From contig NZ_FQZA01000001.1 in assembly GCF_900141995.1 (NCBI RefSeq), positions 410,392 through 474,391 of the forward strand: a stretch of DNA of 64,000 bases, read 5' to 3'. Below are positions 41,919-50,782 of this stretch, in pieces. The position numbers were made by a program, and so were the translations under genes. The notes beneath the pieces are model-generated. The model was not told where the DNA came from, searched no databases, and was given only the letters and a program-made list of their open reading frames with translations. Each line of letters opens with the position of its first letter. Positions within the stretch are counted from its first letter, which is position 1. The DNA is from Palleronia salina. GTDB taxonomy: Bacteria > Pseudomonadota > Alphaproteobacteria > Rhodobacterales > Rhodobacteraceae.

Positions 41919-43263
41919 CACCACAGCCGCGATCCGGCCCACGCTTTCGCTCAGGCTGCGCGTCCACGCGGCGGTCGCCACGGTGCTGGCGCTCGGCGGC
42001 GCCGTGGTGCTGGTCGCGACGTTTCTCTACGGGCGCCAGGCGGCGCAGGAGGTCTATGACGGCATCCTCGTCGGCGCCGCCAGCGACATCGCCGAGGCCA
42101 TCTTCATCCGCGACGGTGCGCCCGGCGTCGTGCTGCCGGTTTCCGCCTTCGAGCTGCTGGGCCAGGCCCCCGACGACCGCGTGCGCTACCTGATCTTGGC
42201 GCCCGACGGCACGCCCGTCACCGGCGACGCGCAGACGCCCCGCCCCCGTCGCGGCGGCGCGGGGCCGGTCTTCTACGACGCAGCCTTCGGAACCGAGCCC
42301 GCCGCTATGTCGCGCTGACCCGCCGCTTTGCCGAGCGCAGCTTCTCGGGCCCCGTGCGCGTGATCGTCGGCCAGACCCTGCGCGCGCGGCAGGCGCTGGC
42401 CTGGCGGATCGCGCGCAACGCCCTGCTGGGCCTCACGCTGGCGGGCATCGGGATCTCGGCGCTGGCCTGGATCGCCGTGGCCCGGGCGATGACGCCTCTC
42501 TCGCGTCTCAGCGCCGGGCTGGCCGAACGCGCGCCCACCGATCTTACCCCGGTCTCGGGCGCTTCCCCGCGCGAGATCGCCGCCGTGCAAACCTCGCTCA
42601 ACGCCTTCATGGATCGCCTCAGCCGCCAGGCCGAGGCCAGCGGCAAGCTCATCGCGGACACCGCGCACCAGTTGCGCTCGCCCGTGGCCGCGATTCCGGG
42701 CGCAGTTGCAACTGGCCGCCGATGCGCCCGGGCCCGACGACAGGCGCGCCGCGCTCGACCGGGCCGAGCGGCGGACCGAGGCGCTGAACCGGCTGCTCGA
42801 CCAGATGCTGGCCCACGCCATGGTGAACCACCGCGCCGATGCCGTCCTGCGCGAAACCGTGGATCTGCGCGACGTGGCCATCGAGGGGCTCGAAGCCTGC
42901 GACGACCTGGTCGCGCCGGACGAAGGCCGCGTTCAGCTGCGCCTGCCTGAAGCGCCCGTGCCAATCGAAGGCGACATGCTGTCGCTTACCGAGGCCGGCA
43001 AGAACCTCCTGATCAATGCCCTTCAGCACGGGCGCCCGCCCATCCGCATCGGCGTGTCGCAATCGCCCGCCGCGATCTTCGTCGAGGACAGCGGCCCCGG
43101 CCCGTCCGAGGTCCCCGAGATCCTTGCCACGCGCCACGCGGGCGGACGCCCCTCGGGCGGTCTCGGCCTTGCCATCGCCCATGACGTGGCGCGCGCCCAT
43201 GCGGGCGCGCTGCGTTTTGCCCACCGCCCCGGCGGCTTCCGCGCGTCGCTGGAGTTTCCATGA
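41911..43263 (+). pseudogene. tctE: sensor histidine kinase TctE, two frameshifts
   Basis: The TctE-type sensor is spread over three frames. Part 1 (41911-42300) has the N-terminal helix and periplasmic domain up to FGTEP. Then a one-base loss near 42298-42303 shifts to a second frame: RRYVALTRRFAERSF, a second helix, HAMP, and the H box IADTAHQLRSPVAAI. A one-base gain near 42696-42700 shifts back for QLQLAADAPGPDD to the ATPase domain with NLLINALQHG (N box), FVEDSGPGPS and GGLGLAIAHDVARAH (G box). The two indels cancel; without them about 450 residues, full TctE length. Either the kinase is dead or the reads are wrong. Confidence 0.8.
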
Positions 43264-44336
43264 TCCTGCCGCGCCTCATCGCCTGTCTCGCGTGCGTCGC
43301 CCTGCCCGCCGCGGGCGCCGAGTACGAGGCCACGCTCGGCAGCACGGACCCGGGCGCGCCCGTCGTCACCCTGCGCACCACCACCGATTTCGACGTGCTC
43401 GCCCCCGTGCTCGAAACATATCTGGGTGACGCCGGGCCGCTTGCGATCCGCTATGAACAATGGGGCTCGAACGACCTGCTGCGGCTGACGCGCGCGGATT
43501 GCGCCGCGGATACGCCCGGGGCGGACCTGATCATCAGCTCGGCCGTCCATCACATGGTCGCGCTGGTCAACGACGGCTGCGCCAGCCCGCACGTCTCGCC
43601 CCAGACCCAGCGGCTGGAGCGGGACCTGATCTGGCGCGACGAGCTTTTCGGGCTCACCCGCGAACCCGTGGTGATGGTCTACAACCGCGACCTGGTTCCG
43701 GCCTGGGACGTGCCGCGTTCGCGCTTCGACCTGCTGGACCTTATGCGCCCCGACAACAGCCGCTTCCGGGGCCGTGTCGCGACCTGCGATATCGAGGAGT
43801 CGGGCCTCGGCTTTCTCCTGGCCTTCGCCGACTCGCTCGAGGCGACGACCTTCGGCGGCCTGCTCGAAGGGTTCGGGGGCAGCAACGCGGTGGCGACCTG
43901 CTGCTCGGCCGAGATCATCGACGGCGTGGTGCGCGGCGATTACCTGGTGGCCTACAACGTGCTGGGCTCCTACGCGCTGGGCCGCGCCGCGACCGAGCCA
44001 CGCCTGGGCATCGTCGCGCCCAGCGATTACACCCTGCTGCTGTCGCGCGCCGCGATGATCCCAAGCGGTGCCGCCAATACGGCCGGCGCGCGCCAGCTTC
44101 TGGATTATCTCCTGTCGGATGCCGGGCGGCGCGCGCTTGCGCAGGCCCGGCTCTGGGCCGAACTCGACGCGCGGGAAGGCGACACGCTCGAGGTGCCGTC
44201 CGACACCAGTGCCGCGTCACGGTACATTCCCCTTTCCCTGGCGATGCTGGTCGCCATGGACGCGCAAACGCGCGCAGCGTTCATCGACACCTGGCGCGGC
44301 ACGCTGGGAGCGGGCGACGCCGGCGACGCCGACTGA
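43260..44336 (+). CDS. periplasmic binding protein associated with TctDE
   Basis: A 358-residue exported type 2 periplasmic-binding protein (signal MILPRLIACLACVALPAAGA). It looks like an iron/sulfate-type ABC binding protein (DFDVLAPVLETY, then TREPVVMVYNRDLVP and GDYLVAYNVLGSYAL, SDAGRRALAQARLW), but no ABC permease is next to it. It overlaps the sensor gene by four bases, so it is probably a ligand-sensing third component for the TctE sensor. Two Cys pairs (TCDIEES, VATCCS) may form disulfides. Confidence 0.78.
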   Translation: MILPRLIACLACVALPAAGAEYEATLGSTDPGAPVVTLRTTTDFDVLAPVLETYLGDAGPLAIRYEQWGSNDLLRLTRADCAADTPGADLIISSAVHHMVALVNDGCASPHVSPQTQRLERDLIWRDELFGLTREPVVMVYNRDLVPAWDVPRSRFDLLDLMRPDNSRFRGRVATCDIEESGLGFLLAFADSLEATTFGGLLEGFGGSNAVATCCSAEIIDGVVRGDYLVAYNVLGSYALGRAATEPRLGIVAPSDYTLLLSRAAMIPSGAANTAGARQLLDYLLSDAGRRALAQARLWAELDAREGDTLEVPSDTSAASRYIPLSLAMLVAMDAQTRAAFIDTWRGTLGAGDAGDAD

Positions 44337-44365
44337 GCGCCGGCGGCCGTCCGATCACCCGCCCG

Positions 44366-45412
44366 TCACGGGGCATTCGCACAGTCGGCGATGCCGGATC
44401 CCAGCGTCCGGATCAGCGCGGGATAGAACCCCGGCCCGGCCTCCAGGTCCACGCCCAGCGGGTCCAGCACCGCGGCCCGCGCCTCGGTCCCCTCGGTCAC
44501 CGTATCCACCAGCTGCCGGTTGAACTGCGGCTCGGCCAGAACGCAGGTCACGCCAAGGTCGCGCACGGTTTCCTGCACCTCGGCGATGCGCGCGGGGCCG
44601 GGATCGGACGCATCGCTCAGCGAAATCGCGCCCGCCGCCGCGATGTCGAAGCGGCTTTCGAAATACTGGAAGGCGTCGTGGAACACGATGAAGCTGATCC
44701 CCTCCGCCGCCGACAGCATGTCCCGCACGTCCGCCACGGCCGCGTCGATCTCGCTTTGACCGGCTTCAGCGTTCGCGCGATAGGTCTCGGCGTTCTCCGG
44801 GTCCAGGTCGGCGAGCGTGTCCGCAATGACGCCCAGCCAGGCCTTGCCGTTCTCGGGGTCCAGCCAGGCGTGGGGGTCGATGCCGTCGTGATCGTGCCCC
44901 TCGTGGTCGGCATGGCTCTCTTCTCCGGCGTGATCCTCGGCCTCCGCGTGATCGTCATGGTCCGCGTGGCCGCCCTCATCGTGCGCGTCGTGGCCGTGGT
45001 CGTCGCCGCCGTCATGCTCTTCGTCCCCGTGGGCGTGCGCGTCGAAGCGGGCCCCCTCGCGGAACGCAAGGGTCCGGGTCTCGGGCGCGTCGAGCAATTC
45101 GATCACCGCCGCCCCCTCGGCCAATGTCTCGATCGCACCCTCCAGCCACGGCTCGAGCGCGGATCCGACCCAGAACACCGCCTCCGCGCGCTCCAGCGCG
45201 CGCGCCTCCGAGGGCCGCATGGAATAGCCATGCGGCGACGCACCGGCCTCGACGATCATCTCGGGCGTGCCCAGCCCCTCCATCACGCGCGCCACGAGCC
45301 CGTGAACCGGCGCGATATCGGTCGCGACCCGGGGCACCTCCGCCGCCGCGCCGGTGGCGACGAATGCGGACAGAACGACACCGGACAATGGCAGGCCAAG
45401 CTTCATGGACAT
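44366..45412 (-). CDS. znuA: zinc ABC transporter binding protein
   Basis: A 348-residue periplasmic Zn2+-binding protein. A signal peptide (KLGLPLSGVVLSAFVATGAAA) precedes the cluster A-1 fold: DIAPVHGLVARVM, GASPHGYSMRPSEARAL (first His), a long His/Asp/Glu-rich loop around residues 120-175, DPHAWLDPENGKAWL (second His), FIVFHDAFQYFESRFD (third His) and LAEPQFN. The loop is the usual Zn-scavenging insert. Divergent from zur, with Zur-like boxes between. Confidence 0.96.
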   Translation of the reverse strand: MSMKLGLPLSGVVLSAFVATGAAAEVPRVATDIAPVHGLVARVMEGLGTPEMIVEAGASPHGYSMRPSEARALERAEAVFWVGSALEPWLEGAIETLAEGAAVIELLDAPETRTLAFREGARFDAHAHGDEEHDGGDDHGHDAHDEGGHADHDDHAEAEDHAGEESHADHEGHDHDGIDPHAWLDPENGKAWLGVIADTLADLDPENAETYRANAEAGQSEIDAAVADVRDMLSAAEGISFIVFHDAFQYFESRFDIAAAGAISLSDASDPGPARIAEVQETVRDLGVTCVLAEPQFNRQLVDTVTEGTEARAAVLDPLGVDLEAGPGFYPALIRTLGSGIADCANAP

Positions 45413-45424
45413 CGGGGAACCCTG

Positions 45425-45438
45425 TGATTATATAACAT
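45425..45438. promoter_or_regulatory. Zur-like box 1
   Basis: TGATTATATAACAT, reverse complement ATGTTATATAATCA, lies 13 bases from the znuA start. It shares ATGTTATAYWAT with box 2. AT-rich and quasi-palindromic like Fur-family operators; placement between znuA and zur supports Zur. Confidence 0.55.
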
Positions 45439-45455
45439 CTCGAGTCCAATATACC

Positions 45456-45469
45456 GTATAGTATAACAT
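45456..45469. promoter_or_regulatory. Zur-like box 2
   Basis: GTATAGTATAACAT, reverse complement ATGTTATACTATAC, lies 27 bases before zur. Together with box 1 it would let Zur repress znuA and the zur-znuCB run at high zinc. Confidence 0.55.
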
Positions 45470-45495
45470 ATCAATACCCCGAGGCCGGAGTTTCC

Positions 45496-45972
45496 ATGAC
45501 CCAGCAGGCGTTCCAGGCACATGACCACAAAAGCTGCATCGCCGACGGTGTCGCGGCCGCCGCACAATCCTGCGCCGCGCGCAACCTGCAACTCACCAAG
45601 GTGCGGCAACGGGTGCTCGAGATCCTGCTGTCCGATCACAAGGCCATGGGCGCCTACGAGATCCTGGACGTGCTGCGCGCCGAGGGGCTGGGCTCGCAGC
45701 CGCCGGTGGCCTACCGGGCCCTGGAATTCCTGACCAAGCACGGGTTCGCCCACCGGATCGAGCGTCTGAACGCCTTCATCGCCTGCTCGCACCTGAACGA
45801 CCCGCACGCGCCGATCTTCCTGATCTGCCGGTCCTGCAACCGCGTGGTCGAGGCCGAATCCGACCCTGCCAAGGGCGAAATCGGCCGCGCGGCACAGAAG
45901 TCGGGCTTCGTCATCGAACGCGCCGTGCGCGAGGCCGAGGGCCTGTGCCCCGAGTGTGCCGATGCCGCGTGA
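45496..45972 (+). CDS. zur: zinc uptake regulator Zur (Fur family)
   Basis: A 158-residue Fur-family repressor. The winged helix is LQLTKVRQRVLEILLSDHKA, then AYEILDVLRAEGLGSQPPVAYRAL. Structural zinc Cys pairs are CRSCN and CPEC near the end, and CSHLNDPHAP carries regulatory-site His. An extra Cys/His N-terminal portion (HDHKSCIADGVAAAAQSC) is typical of alphaproteobacterial Zur. Start ATG 45496. It is the first gene of zur-znuC-znuB and overlaps znuC by 11 bases. Confidence 0.93.
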   Translation: MTQQAFQAHDHKSCIADGVAAAAQSCAARNLQLTKVRQRVLEILLSDHKAMGAYEILDVLRAEGLGSQPPVAYRALEFLTKHGFAHRIERLNAFIACSHLNDPHAPIFLICRSCNRVVEAESDPAKGEIGRAAQKSGFVIERAVREAEGLCPECADAA

Positions 45973-46762
45973 TACCGTCACCGCCCCGCTGATCTCCGCC
46001 CGCGACCTGACCGTCCGCTTCGGCGACACCACCGTGCTGCACGATGTGGACTTGCAGGTGAACGCGGGCGAGATCGTGACGCTGGTCGGTCCGAACGGGT
46101 CGGGCAAATCGACGCTCATCGCCGCGATCCTCGGCGGCGTGCGGCCCAGCCGCGGCCGGGTGGAACGGGCGGCCAGGCTGCGGATCGGCTACGTCCCGCA
46201 ACGGCTGGTGCTGGATCCGACCCTGCCCATGACGGTGGCGCGGTTCCTGTCCCTGCCCCGCCGCGCGTCGGCCGCGCGGGTTGACGCGGCGCTGGCGCAG
46301 GCCGGCGTGCCCGACATCGCCGGGCGGCAGATGGCCGACCTGTCCGGGGGCCAGTTCCAGCGCGCGCTGCTGGCCCGCGCCATCCTGGAAGAGCCACAGC
46401 TCCTGATCCTCGACGAGGCGACGGCGGGGCTGGACCAGCCGGGCGCCGCCGCCTTCTATCGCCGCATCGAGGACGTGCGCCGCGAAACCGGCTGCGGCGT
46501 GCTGATGGTCAGCCACGACCTGCACGTGGTGATGAGCGCCTCGGACCGCGTGATCTGCCTCAACGGCCATGTCTGCTGCGAGGGCACGCCCGAGGTGGTC
46601 GCCAACGCCCCCGACTACCGCCGCCTGTTCGGCGAAGGCACGCGCGGGGCGCTGGCGCTCTATCGGCACCACCACGACCACACGCATTTCCACAATCACG
46701 CGGCCGGCCACGCGCACCATCACGGCCACGATCACGACCACTCCAAGGACGCCCCTCACTGA
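45962..46762 (+). CDS. znuC: zinc ABC transporter ATP-binding protein
   Basis: A 266-residue ATPase: Walker A GPNGSGKST (near residue 45), signature LSGGQFQRALLARA, Walker B LLILDEAT and the H-loop MVSHDLHVV. The last 35 residues are a His-rich cytoplasmic tail (HHHDHTHFHNH, then HAHHHGHDHDH), which could buffer zinc. The ATG at 45962 is chosen over a GTG two codons earlier. Its stop shares a base with znuB. Confidence 0.95.
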   Translation: MPRDTVTAPLISARDLTVRFGDTTVLHDVDLQVNAGEIVTLVGPNGSGKSTLIAAILGGVRPSRGRVERAARLRIGYVPQRLVLDPTLPMTVARFLSLPRRASAARVDAALAQAGVPDIAGRQMADLSGGQFQRALLARAILEEPQLLILDEATAGLDQPGAAAFYRRIEDVRRETGCGVLMVSHDLHVVMSASDRVICLNGHVCCEGTPEVVANAPDYRRLFGEGTRGALALYRHHHDHTHFHNHAAGHAHHHGHDHDHSKDAPH

Positions 46763-47556
46763 TGCTGGACGATTTCATGACCCGCGCCGCGCTGGCCGGG
46801 ATCGGCACGGGGCTGGCCGCCGCGCCGCTGGGCTGTTTCGTGGTCTGGCGCCGGATGGCCTATTTCGGCGACGCGACCGCCCATGCCGCGATCCTCGGCG
46901 TCGCGCTGTCGCTGGCCCTGTCGCTGCCGGTGGTCGCGGGCGCGCTGGTCGTCGCGCTGGTGATGGCCACGGTGGTGACGCTGATCTCGGGGCGCGGCTA
47001 TGCCATGGACACGCTGCTGGGCGTCATGGCCCACTCGGCGCTGGCCTTCGGGCTGGTGGGCGTGACCTTCATCGACGGCGTGCGCATCGACCTGATGGCC
47101 TATCTCTTCGGCGACATCCTGGCGGTGTCCCGCGCGGACCTCGCGGTGATCTGGGGCGGTGCGGTCCTGGTGCTGGCCCTCATCGGCTGGCGCTGGTCGG
47201 CGCTGCTCACCGCCACGCTGAACGCCGACCTGGCCCGCGCCGCCGGCATCGACCCCAGGCGGGAACAGCTGGTCCTGACGCTCGCCCTGGCCGTGGTGGT
47301 GGCCATGGCGATCAAGGTCGTGGGCGTGCTCCTCATCACCGCGCTGCTGATCATCCCGGCCGCCACCGTGCGCCCCTTCGCGACCACGCCCGAGCGGATG
47401 GGCGTGCTGGCCGCGATGGTGGGAATGGCATCAGCGTGGGTCGGGCTGCGGGCGTCGTATATGCTCGACACGCCGACCGGCCCCACCATCGTCTGCGTGG
47501 CGGCGGTGCTGTTCAGCCTGTCGACGGTGGTCTCAAGCCTCCGCCGCGCAGGGTAA
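46762..47556 (+). CDS. znuB: zinc ABC transporter permease
   Basis: A 264-residue inner-membrane permease of the ABC-3 family with eight or more helices. Family segments include LGCFVVWRRMAYFGDATAHA (residues about 23-42), GVTFIDGVRIDLMAYLFGDI, AAGIDPRREQLVLTLALAVV and IKVVGVLLITALLIIPAAT. It completes the ZnuABC importer, with znuA on the opposite strand. Confidence 0.95.
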   Translation: MLDDFMTRAALAGIGTGLAAAPLGCFVVWRRMAYFGDATAHAAILGVALSLALSLPVVAGALVVALVMATVVTLISGRGYAMDTLLGVMAHSALAFGLVGVTFIDGVRIDLMAYLFGDILAVSRADLAVIWGGAVLVLALIGWRWSALLTATLNADLARAAGIDPRREQLVLTLALAVVVAMAIKVVGVLLITALLIIPAATVRPFATTPERMGVLAAMVGMASAWVGLRASYMLDTPTGPTIVCVAAVLFSLSTVVSSLRRAG

Positions 47557-47887
47557 CCAATCCCCGCATTGGTGCCGATTCCGCGGTCTTTCCGACGGAC
47601 GACAAGGGCGGACTGTTTCCCCGGCGTCACCGATTCGCGAACGACGGCCATATTGTCCATCCGTCATGGGCAACGCGCGAAACGGTGCGCGCCGTCCCTC
47701 GAAACGCCGGTGAACCGGGCCAAGCCGTTCATTTCATGGGAGGAATGCACGATATCAGCGCCCTGCCCGTCCGCCGGATGCGGTCGCCGGACAAGGGAAC
47801 CCTTCCTTGGAAGGTCGCCTGAAACGCATTGTTTCCTCGTAATGTGGCAACACTTGGTTAACATCTTGACCGTATTGCTGGGGGGCA
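47557..47887. other. intergenic region after znuB
   Basis: About 330 bases without a supported gene. It holds a perfect 14-base palindrome CCTTCCTTGGAAGG (47801-47814) and an AT-richer stretch (47840-47880) with TTGACC but no matching -10. A 28-codon frame near 47736 (MGGMHDISALP) has a GGGAGG upstream but no other support. Confidence 0.4.
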
Positions 47888-48001
47888 ATGAGTATGAGTT
47901 CACCGATCACTGCGTTCGCGCGAAAAATCCAGTTTCCGCTGCCTTTACTGGAAACGGGTATATGCCTGATGGCCCTGTTGCACGTTGCGGTCGGCGGTTA
48001 G
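47888..48001 (+). CDS. 37-residue ORF, possible gene remnant
   Basis: ATG at 47888 to TAG at 48001, encoding MSMSSPITAFARKIQFPLPL and then a short hydrophobic end (GICLMALLHVAVGG). It has the look of a real N-terminus: a polar start followed by the beginning of a membrane helix, then an abrupt stop. It may be the left-over start of a longer membrane protein whose rest is gone, or chance. The end lies eight bases from the convergent ccmG end. Confidence 0.3.
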   Translation: MSMSSPITAFARKIQFPLPLLETGICLMALLHVAVGG

Positions 48002-48008
48002 CCGACCG

Positions 48009-48551
48009 TCAACTGCCGCCTGCCGCCTCGGCGATCGCCGGGCGGATCTGACCTTCCAGCGTGCGCTGGGTGATGGGGCCGGCCAGCCGTTCGATCACGC
48101 GGCCCTGCCCGTCGATCACGTAGGTCTCGGGCACGCCGTAGACGCCCCAGTCGCGTGCGATGCGCCCTTCGCCATCGGCACCGACCCCGGCATAGGGGTT
48201 GCCCAGTTCCGCGAGGAAGGCCGACGCGTTGTCGGGCCGGTCCTTGAAGTTCACGCCGTAGATCGGGATGCCCTCGTCGGCCAGCGCCTCGAGATTCGGA
48301 TGCTCGACCCGGCACGGCCCGCACCAGCTGGCCCAGAAGTTCACCAGCTTCACCCCCGGCTCTTCCAGAACGGAGCGGTCGAAGCCCTCGAACTCGTTGA
48401 ACGGCGTCGCCTCGATCGCAGGCGCGGCCTTGCCTGCGAAAGTCGTGGGCAGCGCGTCGGGATCCTCGCGCTGCATCCCGGCGAAGAACAGGCCCGCCAG
48501 CGCGGCGAAGACCACGGGCGGCACGATGGCAAGAACGGGGACCCTAGGCAT
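48009..48551 (-). CDS. ccmG: thiol:disulfide interchange protein CcmG (DsbE)
   Basis: A 180-residue membrane-anchored thioredoxin-like protein that reduces apocytochrome c cysteines in the periplasm. An N-terminal anchor (VLAIVPPVVFAALAGLFFAG) precedes the thioredoxin fold with active site WASWCGPC (near residue 75) and the cis-Pro region GVPETYVID. The GVYGVPE segment is typical of CcmG. The ATG overlaps the ccmD end by eight bases. Last ccm gene in this run. Confidence 0.94.
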   Translation of the reverse strand: MPRVPVLAIVPPVVFAALAGLFFAGMQREDPDALPTTFAGKAAPAIEATPFNEFEGFDRSVLEEPGVKLVNFWASWCGPCRVEHPNLEALADEGIPIYGVNFKDRPDNASAFLAELGNPYAGVGADGEGRIARDWGVYGVPETYVIDGQGRVIERLAGPITQRTLEGQIRPAIAEAAGGS

Positions 48552-48693
48552 TGCGCCGGCCCTCCGCCGCGTCCAGCGCGCGCTTGACCCGCTTGCCGCG
48601 CCACAGGGTCAGGGCCACCAGCCCGACGATCAGCACGGCGCTCAGCCCGTAGGCCGCGCCCACCTCGACCGCGTATTTGCCCAGGTCCGGCAT
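48544..48693 (-). CDS. ccmD: heme exporter protein CcmD
   Basis: A 49-residue single-pass membrane protein: one helix (AAYGLSAVLIVGLVALTLWRG) and a basic tail (KRVKRALDAAEGRR), the normal CcmD form. It assists release of heme-loaded CcmE from CcmABC. Start ATG 48693 shares a base with the ccmC stop. Confidence 0.88.
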   Translation of the reverse strand: MPDLGKYAVEVGAAYGLSAVLIVGLVALTLWRGKRVKRALDAAEGRRNA

Positions 48694-49433
48694 CACGCCA
48701 TCCTTTCGCGCAGTTGCAGGGCGTGCAGGCGGCGCGCCCGGATCTCGGTCCGCGTGCGCGCCAGCACCAGCGCCACGAACAGCAACACGAAGCCCGCGAT
48801 GCAGACCAGCAGCGGGAAGTAGAACACGTCGGCCACGTTCTCCTCGGCGTCCAGCGACAGCGACGCGCCCTGGTGCAGCCCCTGGTTCCAGAAGTTCACG
48901 GCATAGCGCGACAGCACCGCGAAGACCGAGCCGACAACGCACAGAACGCTCGTCAGGTCGGCGGCGGTGTCCGGGTCCTCGATCGCGGCCCAGAGCGCCA
49001 TGTAACCCAGGTAGAACAGGAACAGGATCAGGAACGATGTCAGCCGCGGGTCCCACGCCCACCAGGTGCCCCACATGGGGCTGCCCCAGACCGCGCCGGT
49101 GACCAGCGCCACCAGCGTCATGGTCACGCCCACCGGCGCCGCAGCCTTGGCGGCCAGCGCGCTCACGTGGTGGCGGCGGATCAGCCAGATCAGCGACGCC
49201 ACCAGCATCATGAACCACGCGTTGATCGCCATCAGGGCCGACGGCACGTGCAGGTAGATGATCTTGACCGTCGATCCCTGGCGGTAGTCATCGGGCGTGA
49301 AGAAGAACCCCCAGATCAGCCCCACCACCAGGCACGCGGCCGCCAACGCCGACAGCCACGGCAGCAGCGGCCGGGTCGTCGCCATGAAGCGCGTGGGATT
49401 TGCGTAGGACCACAAGGACATCTCGGTTTGCAT
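48693..49433 (-). CDS. ccmC: heme transporter CcmC
   Basis: A 246-residue six-helix inner-membrane protein that delivers heme to CcmE. It carries the tryptophan-rich heme-binding motif WGTWWAWDPRLTS near residue 122, and conserved His in IYLHVPSA (near 60) and FNQGLHQGAS-like NFWNQGLHQG. MQTEMSLW at 49433 or MSLW at 49421 may be the start. A 60-base gap separates it from ccmB. Confidence 0.95.
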   Translation of the reverse strand: MQTEMSLWSYANPTRFMATTRPLLPWLSALAAACLVVGLIWGFFFTPDDYRQGSTVKIIYLHVPSALMAINAWFMMLVASLIWLIRRHHVSALAAKAAAPVGVTMTLVALVTGAVWGSPMWGTWWAWDPRLTSFLILFLFYLGYMALWAAIEDPDTAADLTSVLCVVGSVFAVLSRYAVNFWNQGLHQGASLSLDAEENVADVFYFPLLVCIAGFVLLFVALVLARTRTEIRARRLHALQLRERMA

Positions 49434-49493
49434 ATATGCGCCCGCGCGGCGCCTCAAGGCGCCTTGACGGGGTCGTGACGCCGCAGGCACGCC

Positions 49494-50150
49494 CTAGCGC
49501 AGCGACACCCGCAGCGCCGCCGCCGTGGCGAAGGGCAGCAGCGCGACGCAGCCCGCCGTGACCGCCCCCAACAGCGCCAAAGGCGGTCCCAGCGCCAGCC
49601 CCTCGGCCCCGCGCCGCGCCACGTCAGCCCCGAAGATCAGCGTGGGCACGTAAAGCGGCAGCACCAGCAGCGACAGCAGCAAGCCGCCGCGCTTCAGCCC
49701 CACGGTCAGCGCCGCGCCGAAGGTGCCGATCAGGCTCAGCGCCGGGGTGCCCACCAGCAGCGACACCGCCAGCCACAGATGCCCCGGCGCGGGCAGGCCC
49801 AGCAGCACGGCAAGGAACGGCGCGGCCAGCGACAGCGGCAGGCCGGTGGTCAGCCAATGCGCCCCGGCCTTGGCCAGCGCCACGCCCTCCAGCGGCACGG
49901 GCGCGGTGGCCAGCAGGTCCAGCGCCCCGTCCTCGCGGTCCAGCGCGAAGACCCGGTCCAGCGACAGCAGGCAGGCCAGAAGCGCGCCCAGCCACAGGAT
50001 GCCCGGCGCGATGGGGGCCAGCACGGCCGTTTCCGGGCCGACGCCGAAGGGCACCAGCACCACGACGATCAGGAAGAACGCCAGGCTCAGGCCGAAGCCG
50101 CCGCCCGCGCGCACCGCCAGGGCCACGTCGCGCGACAGGATGCGGATCAT
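49494..50150 (-). CDS. ccmB: heme exporter permease CcmB
   Basis: A 218-residue six-helix permease of the CcmAB transporter. Typical features: [20 protein letters not shown] near residue 60, a Leu/Gly/Ala-rich helical core and [26 protein letters not shown]. The start overlaps the ccmA stop by four bases. With CcmA it powers release of holo-CcmE. Confidence 0.94.
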   Translation of the reverse strand: MIRILSRDVALAVRAGGGFGLSLAFFLIVVVLVPFGVGPETAVLAPIAPGILWLGALLACLLSLDRVFALDREDGALDLLATAPVPLEGVALAKAGAHWLTTGLPLSLAAPFLAVLLGLPAPGHLWLAVSLLVGTPALSLIGTFGAALTVGLKRGGLLLSLLVLPLYVPTLIFGADVARRGAEGLALGPPLALLGAVTAGCVALLPFATAAALRVSLR

Positions 50151-50782
50151 TCCACGGCCCCTTCGGCGAAGATGTCGCCGCCGCCCGGCCCGCCTGTCGC
50201 GCCGGTCACGCGGTAGCGTTCGAGATCCAGCCCCTTGGCCTCGATCCCCAGCTCCACGTGGGTCGCCAGCACCGCGATCCCGCCGCGCCCCAGATGCGCG
50301 CGCACCGCGTCGGCGAACCGGGCGACGCTGGCGCGGTCCAGCGACACGGTGGGCTCGTCCAGCAGCCAGATGTCGCGGCCCGTCAGCAGCATCCGGGCAA
50401 GGCCCAGCCGCCGCCGCTGCCCCGCCGACAGGTGCTGCGCCGCGCGGTCGCGCAGGTCGTCCAGGTCGAACGCCGCAAGCGCGGGCGCGATGTCCCCGGC
50501 CCCGTGCAACGTGGCCCAGAAGCCCAGGTTCTCGGCCACCGACAGCGTGGCCTTCATCCCGTCCGCGTGGGCGCCGTAGGCGATGTGCTCGCCCCCCGGC
50601 GCGACGCGGCCCGCCAGCGGCGGCTGCAACCCGGCGAGCGTGCGCAGAAGCGTCGTCTTCCCGATGCCGTTGCGCCCCGTCAGGATCAGCGCGCGGCCCG
50701 GCGCCACGTCGAAGGTGACGCCCGCCAGCAGCGGCACACCGCCGCGCGCCACGGCCAGGTCGCTTGCGACAAGGCCGCTCAC
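50147..50782 (-). CDS. ccmA: heme exporter ATP-binding protein CcmA
   Basis: A 211-residue ABC ATPase: Walker [11 protein letters not shown] (near residue 36), signature [14 protein letters not shown], Walker B IWLLDEPT and H-loop LATHVEL. Short for an ABC protein, as CcmA is. It overlaps both neighbours by four bases (Mth938-like gene before, ccmB after). Confidence 0.95.
   Translation of the reverse strand: MSGLVASDLAVARGGVPLLAGVTFDVAPGRALILTGRNGIGKTTLLRTLAGLQPPLAGRVAPGGEHIAYGAHADGMKATLSVAENLGFWATLHGAGDIAPALAAFDLDDLRDRAAQHLSAGQRRRLGLARMLLTGRDIWLLDEPTVSLDRASVARFADAVRAHLGRGGIAVLATHVELGIEAKGLDLERYRVTGATGGPGGGDIFAEGAVE

Noticed and set aside
43260-44336. Part of an iron(III) ABC importer
   Set aside because: No permease or ATPase beside it; overlap with the sensor gene suggests a sensing role.
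47801-47814. CueR-type operator
   Set aside because: CCTTCC and GGAAGG are only two bases apart, not about seven, and no metal gene starts there.
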